Source of the DNA: Plutella xylostella | Taxonomy: Eukaryota; Arthropoda; Insecta; Lepidoptera; Plutellidae | DNA: 64,000 bases | Assembly (NCBI RefSeq): GCF_932276165.1 | Contig: NC_064011.1 | Location: 6,527,501-6,591,500, forward strand | Direction of reading: 5' to 3' | In this document: positions 20,385-32,122 of the stretch, in pieces | Position numbering within the stretch: the first letter of the stretch is position 1 | Layout of the letters: every line of letters begins with the position of its first letter | Notes under the pieces: model-generated | Database searches by the model: none | What the model was told of the DNA's origin: nothing | Seen by the model: the letters and a program-made list of their open reading frames with translations, nothing else | Position numbers and translations under genes: made by a program

Positions 20385-20640
20385 TAAACGAAGTCACCCG
20401 CTTTTCGCTGTACATTTATACTCACGTGATAGGACACGAGCCGTATCACCGTTTTTGAATGAGTACAATGCACTGAAGTTGTCGAGTAAGTGGGCAACCC
20501 GACGGTCAGATGCTTTCAAGCCGCCGGCTTCGGGCGGCCTCTGACTAGGCTTAACGACTGCTGCCGAAGCAGCAACCGGGACCCACGGCTTAACGTCCCG
20601 TCCGAAGCACGGAAGCGTCCAGAAAAGAACCATTTGAAAT
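20385..20640 (-). repeat. Retroposon 3' region joined to repeat R1
   Basis: On the minus strand, GTGCTTCGGACGGGACGTTA, AGCCGTGGGTCCCGGTTGCT and GACCGTCGGGTTGCCCACTT follow the order known from abundant lepidopteran retroposon 3' ends (from general knowledge, family not certain). The left part (20385-20460) matches repeat R1 at 8490-8550. The 258-bp frame across it (20394-20651) shows no gene family. Confidence 0.5.
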
Positions 20641-21592
20641 CGGTAACTCATACTGTACCTACCAATAGCTGACCGTGTCAGTTGTTGCTTAACCTCAGTG
20701 ATCAGTTACGATTACTGAAGCCAATTCGACTACGGACCCTTCCCAACTATGACCTTTTTTGTCGATTAATACATATCTACATACCGGTACATCACTATTG
20801 CATTTTTTTGACATTGGTTGCTAGGAAACGGCTAATAACAATAAACCATGACCAAATCTGTGATCAAATCCGGAATCCGAATATTCTATGAATTGAAGCT
20901 GTCATTTTAGTATGTAAACAAATCATTTTCTATGAAACGAACGCTTTGCCAACTAGATTGAGTCTAGTGAAAATTGAGACTGCAACTAGTTTTTATAAAT
21001 CGGTGGGCCTTTCTGGCCTACCACCCCGCCAGAGGGGAACGTCTGCCTATTTCGTCTCCAGACCATTCATACTCAATGATTGGAAATAACCAGTAAAAAC
21101 AATAACAATTTCATAGTTAAGATATTTTGAAATACATAAAATATGTATGAATCTAAGTACTTACCTAAAATAATTAATTTTGTGAAAACATGTTTTTTTT
21201 TCGTGTCTGTAAATTTAATATTTTAACGAAAACAAAATTGGAATAGACTTTGTTCAACATGGAGAAAAAAAGGGTTTGTAGTTCGGATTAATTTCATTTC
21301 AAATAAGGAACGTACGAAGAAATCAATAAAATACTTAGATTAGTTTTACCTGTCAGCATCTTTTGGTAATCTAAAAAAAATTAAATTTAGATCACGTTCC
21401 GTATTTAAGCAATTAAATACGGCACAGTATTTTTTTGCTGCTTTTTTTCTTTTTATGTCCATTTTTCTATTCATAAATTTTAATAAATACCTAAATACGA
21501 CATTTATAAACTAGTACGAAATAGGAACAAATAGCACGCGCGTGTATAGTCTTCCGCTTGCGGCAGCCGACTAGATTCGCCCCCTCGAGGCG

Positions 21593-21615
21593 GCAGGCGC
21601 CAGGCTGGCGCCTGC
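21593..21615. repeat. 23-bp perfect GC palindrome
   Basis: GCAGGCGCCAG, one central G, then CTGGCGCCTGC. It sits in a GC island (21540-21645) in AT-rich DNA. No gene was recognised around it. Confidence 0.8.
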
Positions 21616-21835
21616 GCCGCCCATGCGCGGAGTGACACAGGCCTGGTTATATCTACTAGATAATGTAACTGTCAAACATATAAAGCTATATGTATACTGT
21701 AGATAGGTATAGTGAGTATCTATACCCAACTAACTAACGTTCACTGCTATGCTGAAAGTCCCGGTTTCGATGCTTGGTTTAGTGCTTTTATCACTGGAAC
21801 TTTTTCATTGCTCGTGAGTGATTATACATTAAGAT

Positions 21836-21877
21836 TTTCTAAGTACTGAATAGTTTTACATATTCAGTACTTAGAAA
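21836..21877. repeat. Hairpin with 17-bp perfect stem and 8-nt loop
   Basis: TTTCTAAGTACTGAATA is followed after GTTTTACA by its exact inverse, TATTCAGTACTTAGAAA. Confidence 0.85.
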
Positions 21878-22407
21878 GTACTGTAGATATTCAATAAAAG
21901 CCATATTGCAGAACGCTATAACCTGTCCCTGGCTAGCCTGCTGTCAAACGCAGTCATCGGCTATAAGTTACCGCTCGGATGGTCCCGCCATCTGCAGGCA
22001 GTGTCGCGAACACACTCTTGCATATCATTGGAGATTCTATTCTACTAATATTAAATTTATTAATGAAATTAACAGTAGGTAGGTTTAAAACAAGCAGGTA
22101 TAAAGATGGAAAAAATATTATGTTACTACGTATGGATAAATGGATGTTTGTTGAAAACATTGAAGCAATTTTTATGAAAGATACCTTGTAGGAATCGCAT
22201 ACCTGCATTTTATCACAGAATTTATACGGGAAACATTTTTAGGCATAATGAAGCGGGCAACAGCTCATTACAATCATGTATCATAAAATAAACATCATAA
22301 GCAGATAGAAAGTGTAGTTAGTCCTGGAATACCTTCCTTTAAAATGTTTAATCGTTTTATGGGTGCAACCATAAATGCTACATATTTATGTTCCTATATT
22401 GATGCTA

Positions 22408-23704
22408 CGAGGGCGATACCGAAATGATCGGGAATAGAAAAAAATACAAAGATATCATAATATTATTTACTTTTATTGTTTTTCAAAGTAGTCTCCGTGA
22501 CATTCAATGCACTTTTTCATTCGATTAAACCAATCATTGAAACAGTAATTCCAGTCTGAAGTGGATACTGTCAAAACAGCTGATTTGTAAGCTTCGACTG
22601 CCTCTTCTGGGCCGCTAAACCGTTGACCACGTAGCATATCTTTAATTCTTGGGAATGTAAAATAATCATTGGGGCTCAGATCAGGGCTATACGGAGGATG
22701 GTCCATCAACTCCACGTTTTCCATATTTAAAAACGTTCTTGTTTTGCGAGCGGTATGAGAGCTTGCATTATCATGGTGAAGGATTATACGACGATTCGGG
22801 TTAGTTTTACGAAGTTCTCTTACGACTTCCGGCAAACAAACTGTTGTGTACCAATCAGCAGTAACCGTCCTTTGTTCTTGTAATGGAATCGTAGCCACAT
22901 GGCCAGTTTTCGATACAAACGAAGCGACAATTTTTTTCGACACGCTGCGTGAGCGAATAACTTTTGTTGGCTTGACCTCACCTTCGAAGACCCAAACTGC
23001 CGATTGATGTTTTCTTTCGGGCTCATATGAATAAATCCACGATTCATCACCAGAGACGATATTGTAGACAGCATTTGAACTGCCTCCATTGAACCATTGC
23101 AGAGCAGATCGACACCAATTAACACGAGCTGACTTTTGTTCCTCGGTCAAACGGTGGGGCACCCAGCGCGAAACTAACTTCTTGACACCCAGTTCTTCAT
23201 GTAAAATGGTTTGAATGGCTGTCATACCAATGCTGAGAGAAGCCCGAATCTGCTCGTATGTCACATGTCTATCTTCTTTTATTAACTGGCGTACAGCATC
23301 GATGTTATCTTGTGTTACCGCTGTTTTTGGCCGACCAGTAGAAGGGACTGTGGTAAGAGAGGAACGTCCACGGCGAAACTCAGAATACCAACGATATATA
23401 TAGTCGTTTTACTTGGTGCTTCAAGTTTATAAATAGAAACAAGCTCGGCGAGACATTGTTCTTGAGATAAACCTCGACGAAAGTTGTGAAAAATTATTGC
23501 ACGGAAATGTTCCCGCGTAAGCTCCATTTTTTACACCGACTTGTCAAATTCAAATGGTCAATACTTACTCTTTTATTTTTTACTTTTTTTAAAATTCGAA
23601 AATGGAATTATGTTTGAAAAAACACTACATTTGATACACCAAAAAGGTTTCACTCTAATTTATTCCTAAGTATTCTATTCCCGATCTTTTCGGTGTAGCC
23701 CTCG
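22408..23704 (-). mobile_element. Full-length mariner transposon
   Basis: The element spans 1,297 bp, the usual mariner size. It has about 32-bp terminal inverted repeats, CGAGGGCGATACCGAAATGA at the left and, inverted, CGAGGGCTACACCGAAAAGA at the right, both continuing TCGGGAATAGAA. Each end is flanked by TA (22406-22407 and 23705-23706), the expected target duplication. The transposase gene lies between them on the minus strand and carries one frameshift. Confidence 0.95.
22473..23527 (-). pseudogene. mariner transposase, one frameshift from intact
   Basis: The DDE enzyme would cut and paste its own element as a dimer bound to the TIRs. The N-terminal frame starts at 23527 (MELTREHFRAIIFHNF), a helix-turn-helix DNA-binding region. 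The catalytic frame (263 codons from 23264) has GDESW with D73, HHDNASSHTA with D165 and YSPDLSPNDYF with D200, numbered from the Met at 23264. Exactly 34 residues separate the last two, the DD34D signature of mariner. WVPHRLT, the linker motif, is also present. The frames are offset near 23395-23405, where a short AT repeat appears to have gained two bases. No other damage is seen, so inactivation may be recent. The subfamily was not assigned. Confidence 0.93.
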
Positions 23705-23731
23705 TATGTTGATCCCAATATGTGTTGTGTT

Positions 23732-23735
<4 letters not shown>

Positions 23736-23764
<29 letters not shown>
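23736..23764. repeat. (AT)n microsatellite
   Basis: About 14 uninterrupted alternating units, just right of the mariner. Confidence 0.95.
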
Positions 23765-23765
<1 letters not shown>

Positions 23766-23778
23766 AAATATATAAACC

Positions 23779-23842
23779 TTGTACTAATGTACAAGGGGTA
23801 GGCAGAGGTGCATTGCTGCACCCACTTTTCGCCAGTGTGTTT
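23779..23842 (-). repeat. SINE family A, tail ii fragment
   Basis: GGGGTAGGCAGAGGTGCATT and CACCCACTTTTCGCCAGTGT match the tail of the copies at 2047-2296 and 27240-27469. The tRNA-like head is absent. Confidence 0.7.
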
Positions 23843-24160
23843 TTCACAGATATTGCAAACTGGCCTCATGTAAACGAGGCTCCGGTGAGTTTTTCATGTA
23901 ATTAGGCGAGTGGCCAAAAGAGAACTTTTCCCGTTCATTTAGGCATCTTTTTACAAACTCTTTTCTGACTAAACTAGCGACGGTCTGTCCCGTCCTAGAA
24001 GTATAATAGGGTTTAAATGACTTGCAGATCTATGCGAAATACTCGTAATAAATACCTAGTTTTCTTTAGATGTCGTTTATAAAAAAAAAATATCGTACTT
24101 AATGAATGTAATGGTGCACCGATTTTCGGGAATAGCTATGAGCATCCGTAGATAAATACT

Positions 24161-24317
24161 TTTTTCCATCACCGCAAGAGCTCGTGATATTATTGTACTT
24201 AAACTCCTTAATTGAAAACACAATTTGAAAGAATTCATTGGTACAGGCCAGGATTTGAACCCATGGTTTCTCGATTGAGAGGACGAGGGCTAATCCATTA
24301 CGCCACCACCGCTCTAT
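24161..24317 (-). repeat. SINE family B, 5' half
   Basis: On the minus strand from 24317, GAGCGGTGGTGGCGTAATGG and GGGTTCAAATCCTGGCCTGT are A- and B-box-like. The body ACAATAATATCACGAGCTCT follows, with GCGGTGATGG. The body is inverted relative to the copy at 24521-24660. Confidence 0.75.
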
Positions 24318-24520
24318 TACAAAGAAACTAATATAAAAATCGTAGAAAGTCTACGTTTAGCCTACCTAATTTATTTCTATAGCTAGCTTCCCAGTAAGCA
24401 ATCTGTACGCTGACGACTGAATCAATTTAGTAAGTCAAGAGTTTACAGTTTTCTAGTTACTACTACTCCATTTGCATAAGGGTGAACGGTAAGTTATTGC
24501 CTACTAAGATGTGGGAACAC

Positions 24521-24660
24521 ACTGTCTGCTTTCAATTGTGTTTTCAATTAAGGAGTTTAAGTACAATAATACCACGTGCTCTTACGGTGGTGGAAAACAT
24601 CGTGAGGAAACCTGCACATCTAGATTCTAGATGTGTATCCTAAGTGCATTGTACTTATCC
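24521..24660 (+). repeat. SINE family B, 3' half, inverted partner
   Basis: TTAAGTACAATAATACCACG, TGCTCTTACGGTGGTGGAAA and ACATCGTGAGGAAACCTGCA are the family B body without its head. The first 70 bp mirror 24161-24231. Confidence 0.75.
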
Positions 24661-24699
24661 CAAAACGGAGATATGGTTCGCAACCTATCACGTGAGTAC

Positions 24700-24790
24700 A
24701 AATGTGCTGCGAAAAGTTGGTGGCTCGCTTTGTGAGCCACCTCTGACTACCCCGTCGGGGATTACAGTCGTGAGTGCATATGTATTATAT
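24700..24790 (-). repeat. Unclassified repeat R1, copy 4 (inverted, partial)
   Basis: The reverse of GACTACCCCGTCGGGGATTA and the neighbouring GAGCCACCTCTGACTACCCC match the 8420 copy. Confidence 0.55.
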
Positions 24791-25194
24791 GTATGTGGGA
24801 ACAAACAACGAAGACAGACCATTCAACAAAATGGTAAAATTATTATATTCATGTTTTTTATATAAAAAAATAATAATAATAAATAACACAACCTAAAGCG
24901 ATCAGTTTGCCTACTGGGAACGCAGTCTAAAGCAGGAGTACAATTCAAGGTCCCGCCCCTGTCTCCAGCGAGACACACCTGCGTTGTATGTTATTCGTAT
25001 TATACGTCGATATGCCCTGATCCTATATCCCTTTCTTAGAATACTGGATTACATCAGAAGAGCCGTTGAAAATCAAGATTGTTAACTCAAAATCAGTATA
25101 ATTTTGATGATGATGATGATAATGATTGGTCCGACCGATTTCGGCCATGGCGACCACTTCGACCCCTAGTATATTTTAGTAAGTACGCTGTACC

Positions 25195-25332
25195 CTATTC
25201 TTTTGTAGTCGATCCAACCAAAGGTTGTCTGGAAGAGATCGCTATAACCGATAAGACCGCCTTTTCTACCCTATTTAAGTTATTATATAAATTGATAATT
25301 ATTTGTTGGTGTAAAAATCTATCTATCTATAT
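25195..25332 (+). repeat. CR1-group LINE 3' tail with (ATCT)n
   Basis: GGTTGTCTGGAAGAGATCGC and CGATAAGACCGCCTTTTCTA match the family 3' UTR; repeated ATCT ends it at about 25330. A run of GAT triplets with an ATTGGTCCGACCGATTTCGG word at 25096-25146 belongs to another, unidentified repeat. Confidence 0.7.
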
Positions 25333-25757
25333 TCAGTATGTCTCTTACATTTTTGCGCCCTGTATCACAGTTTTGAAATGCGTGGAATACCTACATTTCA
25401 TTTTAGGATTTTTTGGGCTTTATCTCACTGCAATAGCACATAATGACAATGATTAACCATGATATTCAACAACAACTGATTTCAGAGTAATGAAACTACT
25501 CAAGCCATCCAGTAACTTTGAAATTGTATAAGTATATGTATTTTTTTCTATAGAATATTGATAACCCCTTAAATAAGGCGGGTGGCATGAAATTCATGTT
25601 GTTTCTTTATTCACACGGCTTATGCCTAGGCCTTTCTATACTTATTCAGTGTTCTGAGTTCCTGGTAGCGGGACGCTGGGCCATGTTTTGCACCTGCTAG
25701 GATCATGTGCGTGGAAGGAATATATTATTATTAGAAGGGTTCCGTAGTGGAATATAC

Positions 25758-25903
25758 TTCGCCTGTTTCACAATGTCTGGATAATGGCTACCTGTGGGAT
25801 AAAAGACGTGCTGTCACTGTCTAAAACATAGGTACAGAGAGTGACAGCTGAAACTGTATTTTATCCCACAGGTACCCATTATAAGGCATTGTGAAACAGG
25901 CCC
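25758..25903. mobile_element. Short MITE, GGGCCTGTTTCACAATG family
   Basis: GCCTGTTTCACAATGTCTGG on the left is mirrored by CAATGCCTTATAATGGGTAC read inversely on the right. TACCTGTGGGATAAAA is also shared, so about 40 bp at each end pair up. The right end reads GGGCC...|TTAA, as in piggyBac-type insertions. The left TTAA is not preserved. Confidence 0.72.
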
Positions 25904-26983
25904 TTAATACTATTTTAACAGTTTCGTTAACAATTTCTGACTTATAATGGTTATATTGGTGTGTGTGTGTGTTGTTTCAATATCGTAAATGTATCGTCCA
26001 ATGTGAAAATGCCCATAAAAATCTATTTCATTTCAAATAAATATCTATGTTTATTAGTACCTATTATGTAATCAGTACGGAACCATACGAAGAAATCCAC
26101 TTGTTGGTAAGGGAAATCATATCAGATATTTTTGGTATATATCTGATATGGCTTGTTCGCAGCTCTTTATAGGTATAAGAAAGAAAAAGTATTGTTTTCC
26201 AATATCTTCTATTGTGTTCTGGCAATCTGTTTCTTTTACACCTTTTCTTTGTGAATATTCTTTCCGTAGAAAAAACTCTCTTTAGTTAGGTGTCCTTTTT
26301 GAGAATTTCATCACAAAATAGTTCGCGGCGAAGCTAAAAGTACCAGGGAACAATAAATTCAAGGAGCCATAAAGCGAGATATGTATGGCTACGTCCGTAG
26401 CACATTCCGCTACGCCGGCCACGCCGTAGCAATCGCTGCATTTCTATTGCAAAATCCCCCCTAACCCCTCCCATTACAGTTCAAAATGCTCGAGTAGCGT
26501 TATCTGATGGTAGATATTGAATTTATTAGCCCGCCATTGTACAGGGTATTAACAAAGAGATAGCTATCGGGGGTTAATAAAATGTAGGGGTCAAACACTG
26601 GGGTCGCCACCGGGGCTGTCTATTTTCATGTAAATTGACTTTGAAAGCAATCACGAAGTATTTTGATGTCATAATCAAGGGCCACTTTATAAAGGAAAAG
26701 TTAGCAAGATTGAAAGTTGTAGTTCTAAAAGCAATTTATGTCACAGGCAGCCTAAATGCGTTATCGCGAGGTACCAGGAGATTATGAATGTAGGAGACGT
26801 TATAAGCAATCATATACGTGACAAAACACACGTGATTTCTTACGATATGTGGAGGTAAAGTAACTTCAAATTATACATTAAAGCGGTTTATATGAAACCA
26901 CTATAATAATAAATTAGGCCTACCTACTTGCTATTAAATATATAGTTTTGAATAAAAATTATGCATATTATACACATATAAGC
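25904..26983. other. Gene-poor stretch
   Basis: AT-rich. It includes a hairpin at 26118-26150 (stem CATATCAGATAT, 9-nt loop) and a short GC block at 26395-26440 sharing a GCTACG...CGTAGC palindrome with 29381 and 35458. Confidence 0.5.
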
Positions 26984-27050
26984 CGTCCGACACCGATATT
27001 ACAGGCTAGTTTTGGGTCAGATGGCCGTGTGTGAGATGTCCCCACATATT
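26984..27050 (+). repeat. SINE family A, tail i fragment
   Basis: GCCGTCCGACACCGATATTA and GGTCAGATGGCCGTGTGTGA match the tail; the head is missing. Confidence 0.7.
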
Positions 27051-27186
27051 TATAGCCCATATTTGTCCCGAAACTATTGAGTATTGCTCTTACTGTGATA
27101 CTGTACCTCCTTCACATAGCTGTGTGATATAATCTGTGAACATAATGAGCTACGTGAGTCACAGAACAGCGTACGAATCGCTATAG

Positions 27187-27523
27187 ACATGTCTTTACTT
27201 ATTGTGAAATTGTTATGATCTGAAATCTAAATGAAATTAATGTACTCCCTTGTGGGGTAGGCAGAGGTGCATTGCTGCACCCACTTTTGGCCAGTGTTTA
27301 TGTTAGTCCCAATGTAATAGGGGGCGGGCCTATTGCCATTTCACGGGCAAATCCAAGACCCGAGAACAAATATCTGTGTTTAAACAAATATCTGCCCCAG
27401 CCGGGAATCGATCCCGGGACTTTCGGCTCAGTAGTCAGGGTCACTAACCACTACGCCATCCGGTCGTCTTACATGTCTTTATTTATTGTGAAATTGTTAT
27501 GATCTGAAATCTAAATGAAATTA
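27187..27523 (-). repeat. SINE family A, tail ii, between 53-bp direct repeats
   Basis: The SINE (27240-27469) has a minus-strand A box TGGCGTAGTGGTTAG and a B box GGATCGATTCC, then tail ii. It is flanked by 27187-27239 and 27471-27523, which are identical except for one base. They start ACATGTCTTTA and end TCTAAATGAAATTA. If these are target-site duplications they are far longer than usual for a SINE. Confidence 0.88.
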
Positions 27524-30500
27524 GGGGCCGAAAGGTTGGCGTCTCAAAAACATATTTTTTTCGATGAAATTAGGTCAACGGCTAAAGTTAGGTGAAAACA
27601 AAGTTATTTCCTTTCCTAAAATACCGCTTGAAATTCATAATGGTGAATGAAAACAATATTTTTAAACTTTTGGTATTGTGTTAGATTGTTCATTCTTTTA
27701 ACACCCCGGTTAATTTCCAAAATATTTTTACTACGTAGGTACTTAATTGTTTTAGTGGTAACTGCGTCTGGTTTTAATACCCGGATAAAGGTAGTTGATG
27801 ACTCTGACAGTACGGTACTACATGGTACTACCTATATACTTTCTTATTCATAAAGCTTGCAGTCCTTTTGTAAGAGGTTCACATTGCTACAACTGATACA
27901 TAGTTATCGACTTTTTTACTGATAGAGTCAATATTCTCTCCTTCAAACCCTGTAAGTTCTACAAATACGGCTGTTCCCCTTTTTGCCCACTTTCGGCTTA
28001 CGATACCCTTTTAGGAACCCCCTGTATAAGACTCTGGCCAGTAAGCCAGTAAGTAGGTATCGAGGGAAGGACGATAAAAACGCGCACAGGCCATGCTCGT
28101 AATTAAGGCTCTGCTGAGATGGCAACCTCCTACCAGGACAACAGGAGATGTGAGCAGTAAACTGGAGTAAAAGGTATGCGAAATAGTAAACACTAAATAA
28201 AAATAGTAAAGATTGTTTTATCTTTCACGTGAAGATAAAACAATCAGTCAATCTGTATCACCAAGTCAGTGTTAAAAATTACAAAGATTGTAAAACTTTT
28301 TTTTTTGGTCTAGGCACTTATTACTGTTACAAAGTTGGAGTTGTCGGACTCTAGACTACTGATTGTCACCGTAGTGAAAGGATTGGCCAACAGTCGTTAA
28401 CTATGGGTGTTTTTTTTCGGTAAAAGGACTTTTACGTATTTAACTAAGACTTCTCTTATTTATTATTGTTCTCCTAAGAAACCTTAATTTGTAGAATGTG
28501 GCGCCTTCCACGGGAGAGCTCAGATTTATGCTCCACCACTAACTGGGATCCTAGTAGATATTCTGGGAAATTCTCCATCTATAGTAAAATAATTAAAGAA
28601 TTTTCTCAGCCTACATCGACCGGCCCTCAACACGTATTTTGTTAAGTAATTGACGTAATAAATAATAATAAATCTGTAAAAATATTAATTCCATTGCATT
28701 TCTAATTAAAATATGACAGACCAATAGACAAACAGACATACTGACAACAGAGTTATCATTTATAAAAGTTCCATTATGGACCTTTCGGGTTAAAAAAAAT
28801 ATTTTTGGAGCACCTATAAAATTTATGTTTTACTTGCACAACCTTAATTGTTTTACATCGCCACCATACCTCTATAATATGTAGTATGTAGTATATAGGT
28901 CACACACATACACACAAATAGGTCAGCTCAAACTGCAAGTAACTGCAAGTGCACTTACTTTTACGTTCTTTGCTAGGCAAGTTTAAAGAACTCTTCCAAA
29001 TTGGTACGAATTCCATATTGCCGTAGGTTTAAACCACGTTTAAACCGCCAAACATCTGTTTACTAATATGTAGGTATCGTAGAAAGACATATTTTATTGT
29101 ACCTTGTTTCATACAAGCAGAACCCCTGACAAGACCCTAGGTAGGTAACTTTGACAGGCGACTAAATACATTTAACATAATGATTCTCTATAAATTAATG
29201 TTTGTATAAATTTATAACATTGTTAAGTTACAATCGCAAGCTACAGTATCATACGATCAGAAATAAAATCTACTAGACGTCAAAGATCAAAATTTATGCA
29301 TTGCAATATTTGCAACGTCACACGTCGCCATTTTGAGATGTAACTAATACCCGCTCGTAGCAGCGGCGTAGTACGTGACTGCTACGGCGCGGCGTAGCAC
29401 TTGCTTCGCGGAGACAAATCTCTTGCATTCTTTGCACCCCTGGTACATTTGACACCGGAATTTGTAAAAAATGCAGGGAAATGCTTATCCCATTTTTAAT
29501 CAAATACACAAATTAATGTTACTTTATCAAAGAAACAGAAAAAGTTTAAAACAATTATCTGTAAACGAAGTGAACTTAAGGTAAAACGATGGTTACTAAG
29601 CCTAAATTATGATCAAACCGAGTCCATCATAACAATACAAACGTAGCGTTAAAACTATCGTGTACTATGTATTTTGCATGCTTGAAATTGAAATTGAAAA
29701 ATTGAAATTAGTCAATATTCAAAATCATCAACACATAGAACCAATCACTTCAATCAGTCTGAAACCCTAGTCTAGCTCTAGTAATAGTTGCTCCTGGTCT
29801 AGCACTATATCCTCAGTCTTCCTCAACTAGCCTCTATAGGATTTCTGTTCGATTTTGTACCACACTACGCATTAATTTCACACCCAACCACAGGAAAAAT
29901 AAAAGAGAGGTTATAACTTCGCTAGCAACTAGGGAACGAATCATAAAGTGTGCTAATTTAAATGAAGTCCCTCAACTAATTATGTCGTGGACGGAATATT
30001 AATTATAATTCATTTTGTATTTTTCCTCGCTTAGATAGTACATAGGTATATTATAAACTATTATTTTTATAATTATAGGTATAAGCTAGATGCATTGTTG
30101 AATTATTGAAAATATTTGACAATTGCTACTCACTGTTACTTTCGTACCAAGTTTTTTTCTCCGTTTAACATCATCCATTCCAATCCATCTCACTCAAAGT
30201 AAAGAGCAGTAACTCTGCATACCCAATATTTAATTATCATGTCACAGTTTTTATATTATACAGCGTGTAATGTAAACAGTAAACAAAAGAGGGTGATTTT
30301 TACCAAACTTTTTTTCTGTACCACCTAAAAATTCAAAATAAAATTTAGTTGAACATTTAGTTAACATAGAAACTTTGTTGGTCACGTGACTTTTACCATA
30401 CGGACTATATTTTTGTTCGCGAATCTCCAAAATTCATACTGCTAAAGTGGTTCAGAATGACCTCCCTGAGAGTCCTGTCAACCTCTTCCGGTTTAAAAAT

Positions 30501-32122
30501 ACATTTTATGCTCTCTATATAGGTATAGTATAGACTTTATATCACGAGCAATTAAATAGTTCCGAGTTTACCAAATTACTCCTAAACCGCAAAAAGTTGC
30601 TAAATTACGCCGTCTGTAATATTGAAGTATTAGAATATTTACTTACTTTTAAAAATGTTAGTATTTTGTTCAAATTTTAAACTAAATGTTTAAAAAAGTT
30701 GCGATCAGCATTTTGGAAGTGAAAGTTTTTCATTGCTCGCGAGTTTATTGTAATATTCCAAAACAAGCGCTTACCAAAATGAAGGTTAAAACAAGAGGCT
30801 CGATGAAGCACTTTCCAATCTGTTTCCTGAAGCGAACGGCTGAATTTTTCAGAAGAAATTAACTTCCGTCCACCGTCTGTTTGTTTAATTAAACTGAAAG
30901 CTGTAGCTTTTCTTTTCAGTTGTTTTTATTAAAAGTTGTTTGAAAAATATATCAAACACTGATTTATGGTTTTGTAATATATTAGAAGTGTACAACTAAC
31001 AACTTAGTAAGGCTGAAAACAGCCGAATCCGCGTTGATCTAAAATGTTGAAATAATTTTATGTTTATCCAATATAAACTACAGTACAAAGTAATTATGAC
31101 TAAATGATAAACTATAAACAATACATAGGTCAAAGTACTCATGTTACTTTTCGATAATTCTGATTCTTCGTCAGGATTGTCACTCTAGCATAGGAAAAAA
31201 AAACAGTGCGCCCTTCTGCGCTAAACACGACCCTATCTCATTGCATCAAACGTACCGATTGCATGGCTGTTGGCAACATGAATAAATTGTCATTGCCTTG
31301 TTGACAACATAGATTTAAAAAGTTGATAAAAAAGTTAATGCACGGCAAGTTGTACTAAGCGGCGAGTTTCATTTTCCCTCTCACTCAATGAAATACCAGC
31401 AAATATAAGTAAATCCTTTCTTTATGGTCCTTCGAGCCGGATGTACAATATCTAAGAACCTTGATAAGTGAGGCAAAGCAGCATGTTGCAGTTCTCGTGG
31501 TTTGTAAAACTGGAGTAACCCTCGGTCACGTTTGCTCCCGTTTTGAGGTCACATGAGGCTGTGGCGGGTCAAGAGGCATTCGAGAGTGAAGAACGTTACA
31601 GAGATGTCGCTCGGCTGAAGATACGTTGTGGCGGTAATGTAGCCAAACTTCAGGGCCTCTAGTACAGGTTTTGAAATTGACGTAAACACAAAAGCTTTGG
31701 TTTTCTTCTGTCATATGCATACATTATCCATTCTAAGTTATTATGTAACCTATTATTATGGAAGAGCGGTATCTCCAACCACAGGCCTTCTAGCTTAAAT
31801 GGGGATACCGCACGCACTTGTCAAAATTAGACTAAGTGTTAAGTAAAAAATCATTTTTCATTTTTCTCTTTTTTTTCATTTCATCTGTCAAAAGCTTCAT
31901 GAAAGTTTCCACTAGAGGCACCACTTTGTATGCGACAAAACGTAAACTTTTTTAGTTTTTGACAAACTATGAAACTCGTACTAGACGCTCTGAACTGTGG
32001 TTGGTTATTAAGTAAAGTTGAACCTTTTTTGGACACCTTTTACAGGGGTGGTTATCACAATAACCTCTGAGTAAGCGCATTACTGCTTATACGCTCTTTT
32101 TTTAACACTCTGTATATCCTAA
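27524..32122. other. 4.6-kb stretch with no recognised gene
   Basis: AT-rich DNA with scattered frames under 65 codons, none with family resemblance. Small items: a perfect palindrome at 28211-28245, a GC block with a GCTACG palindrome at 29340-29400, and a degenerate partial MITE end near 30720-30750. Regulatory function cannot be excluded. Confidence 0.45.
28211..28245. repeat. 35-bp palindrome centred on an E-box
   Basis: GATTGTTTTATCTT, then TCACGTG, then the exact inverse AAGATAAAACAATC. The loop contains CACGTG, a bHLH-binding sequence. Confidence 0.85.

Larger units (their letters stand above)
20641..22407. other. Gene-poor stretch with two palindromes
   Basis: AT-rich apart from a GC-rich island at 21540-21645. 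It contains the palindromes at 21593-21615 and 21836-21877 and a right half (about 21775-21825) of the MITE family seen complete at 61934-62166. Confidence 0.5.

Noticed and set aside
25079..25456. 125-codon frame with an Asp run
   Set aside because: The Asp run is a GAT microsatellite, and the rest overlaps a LINE 3' tail.
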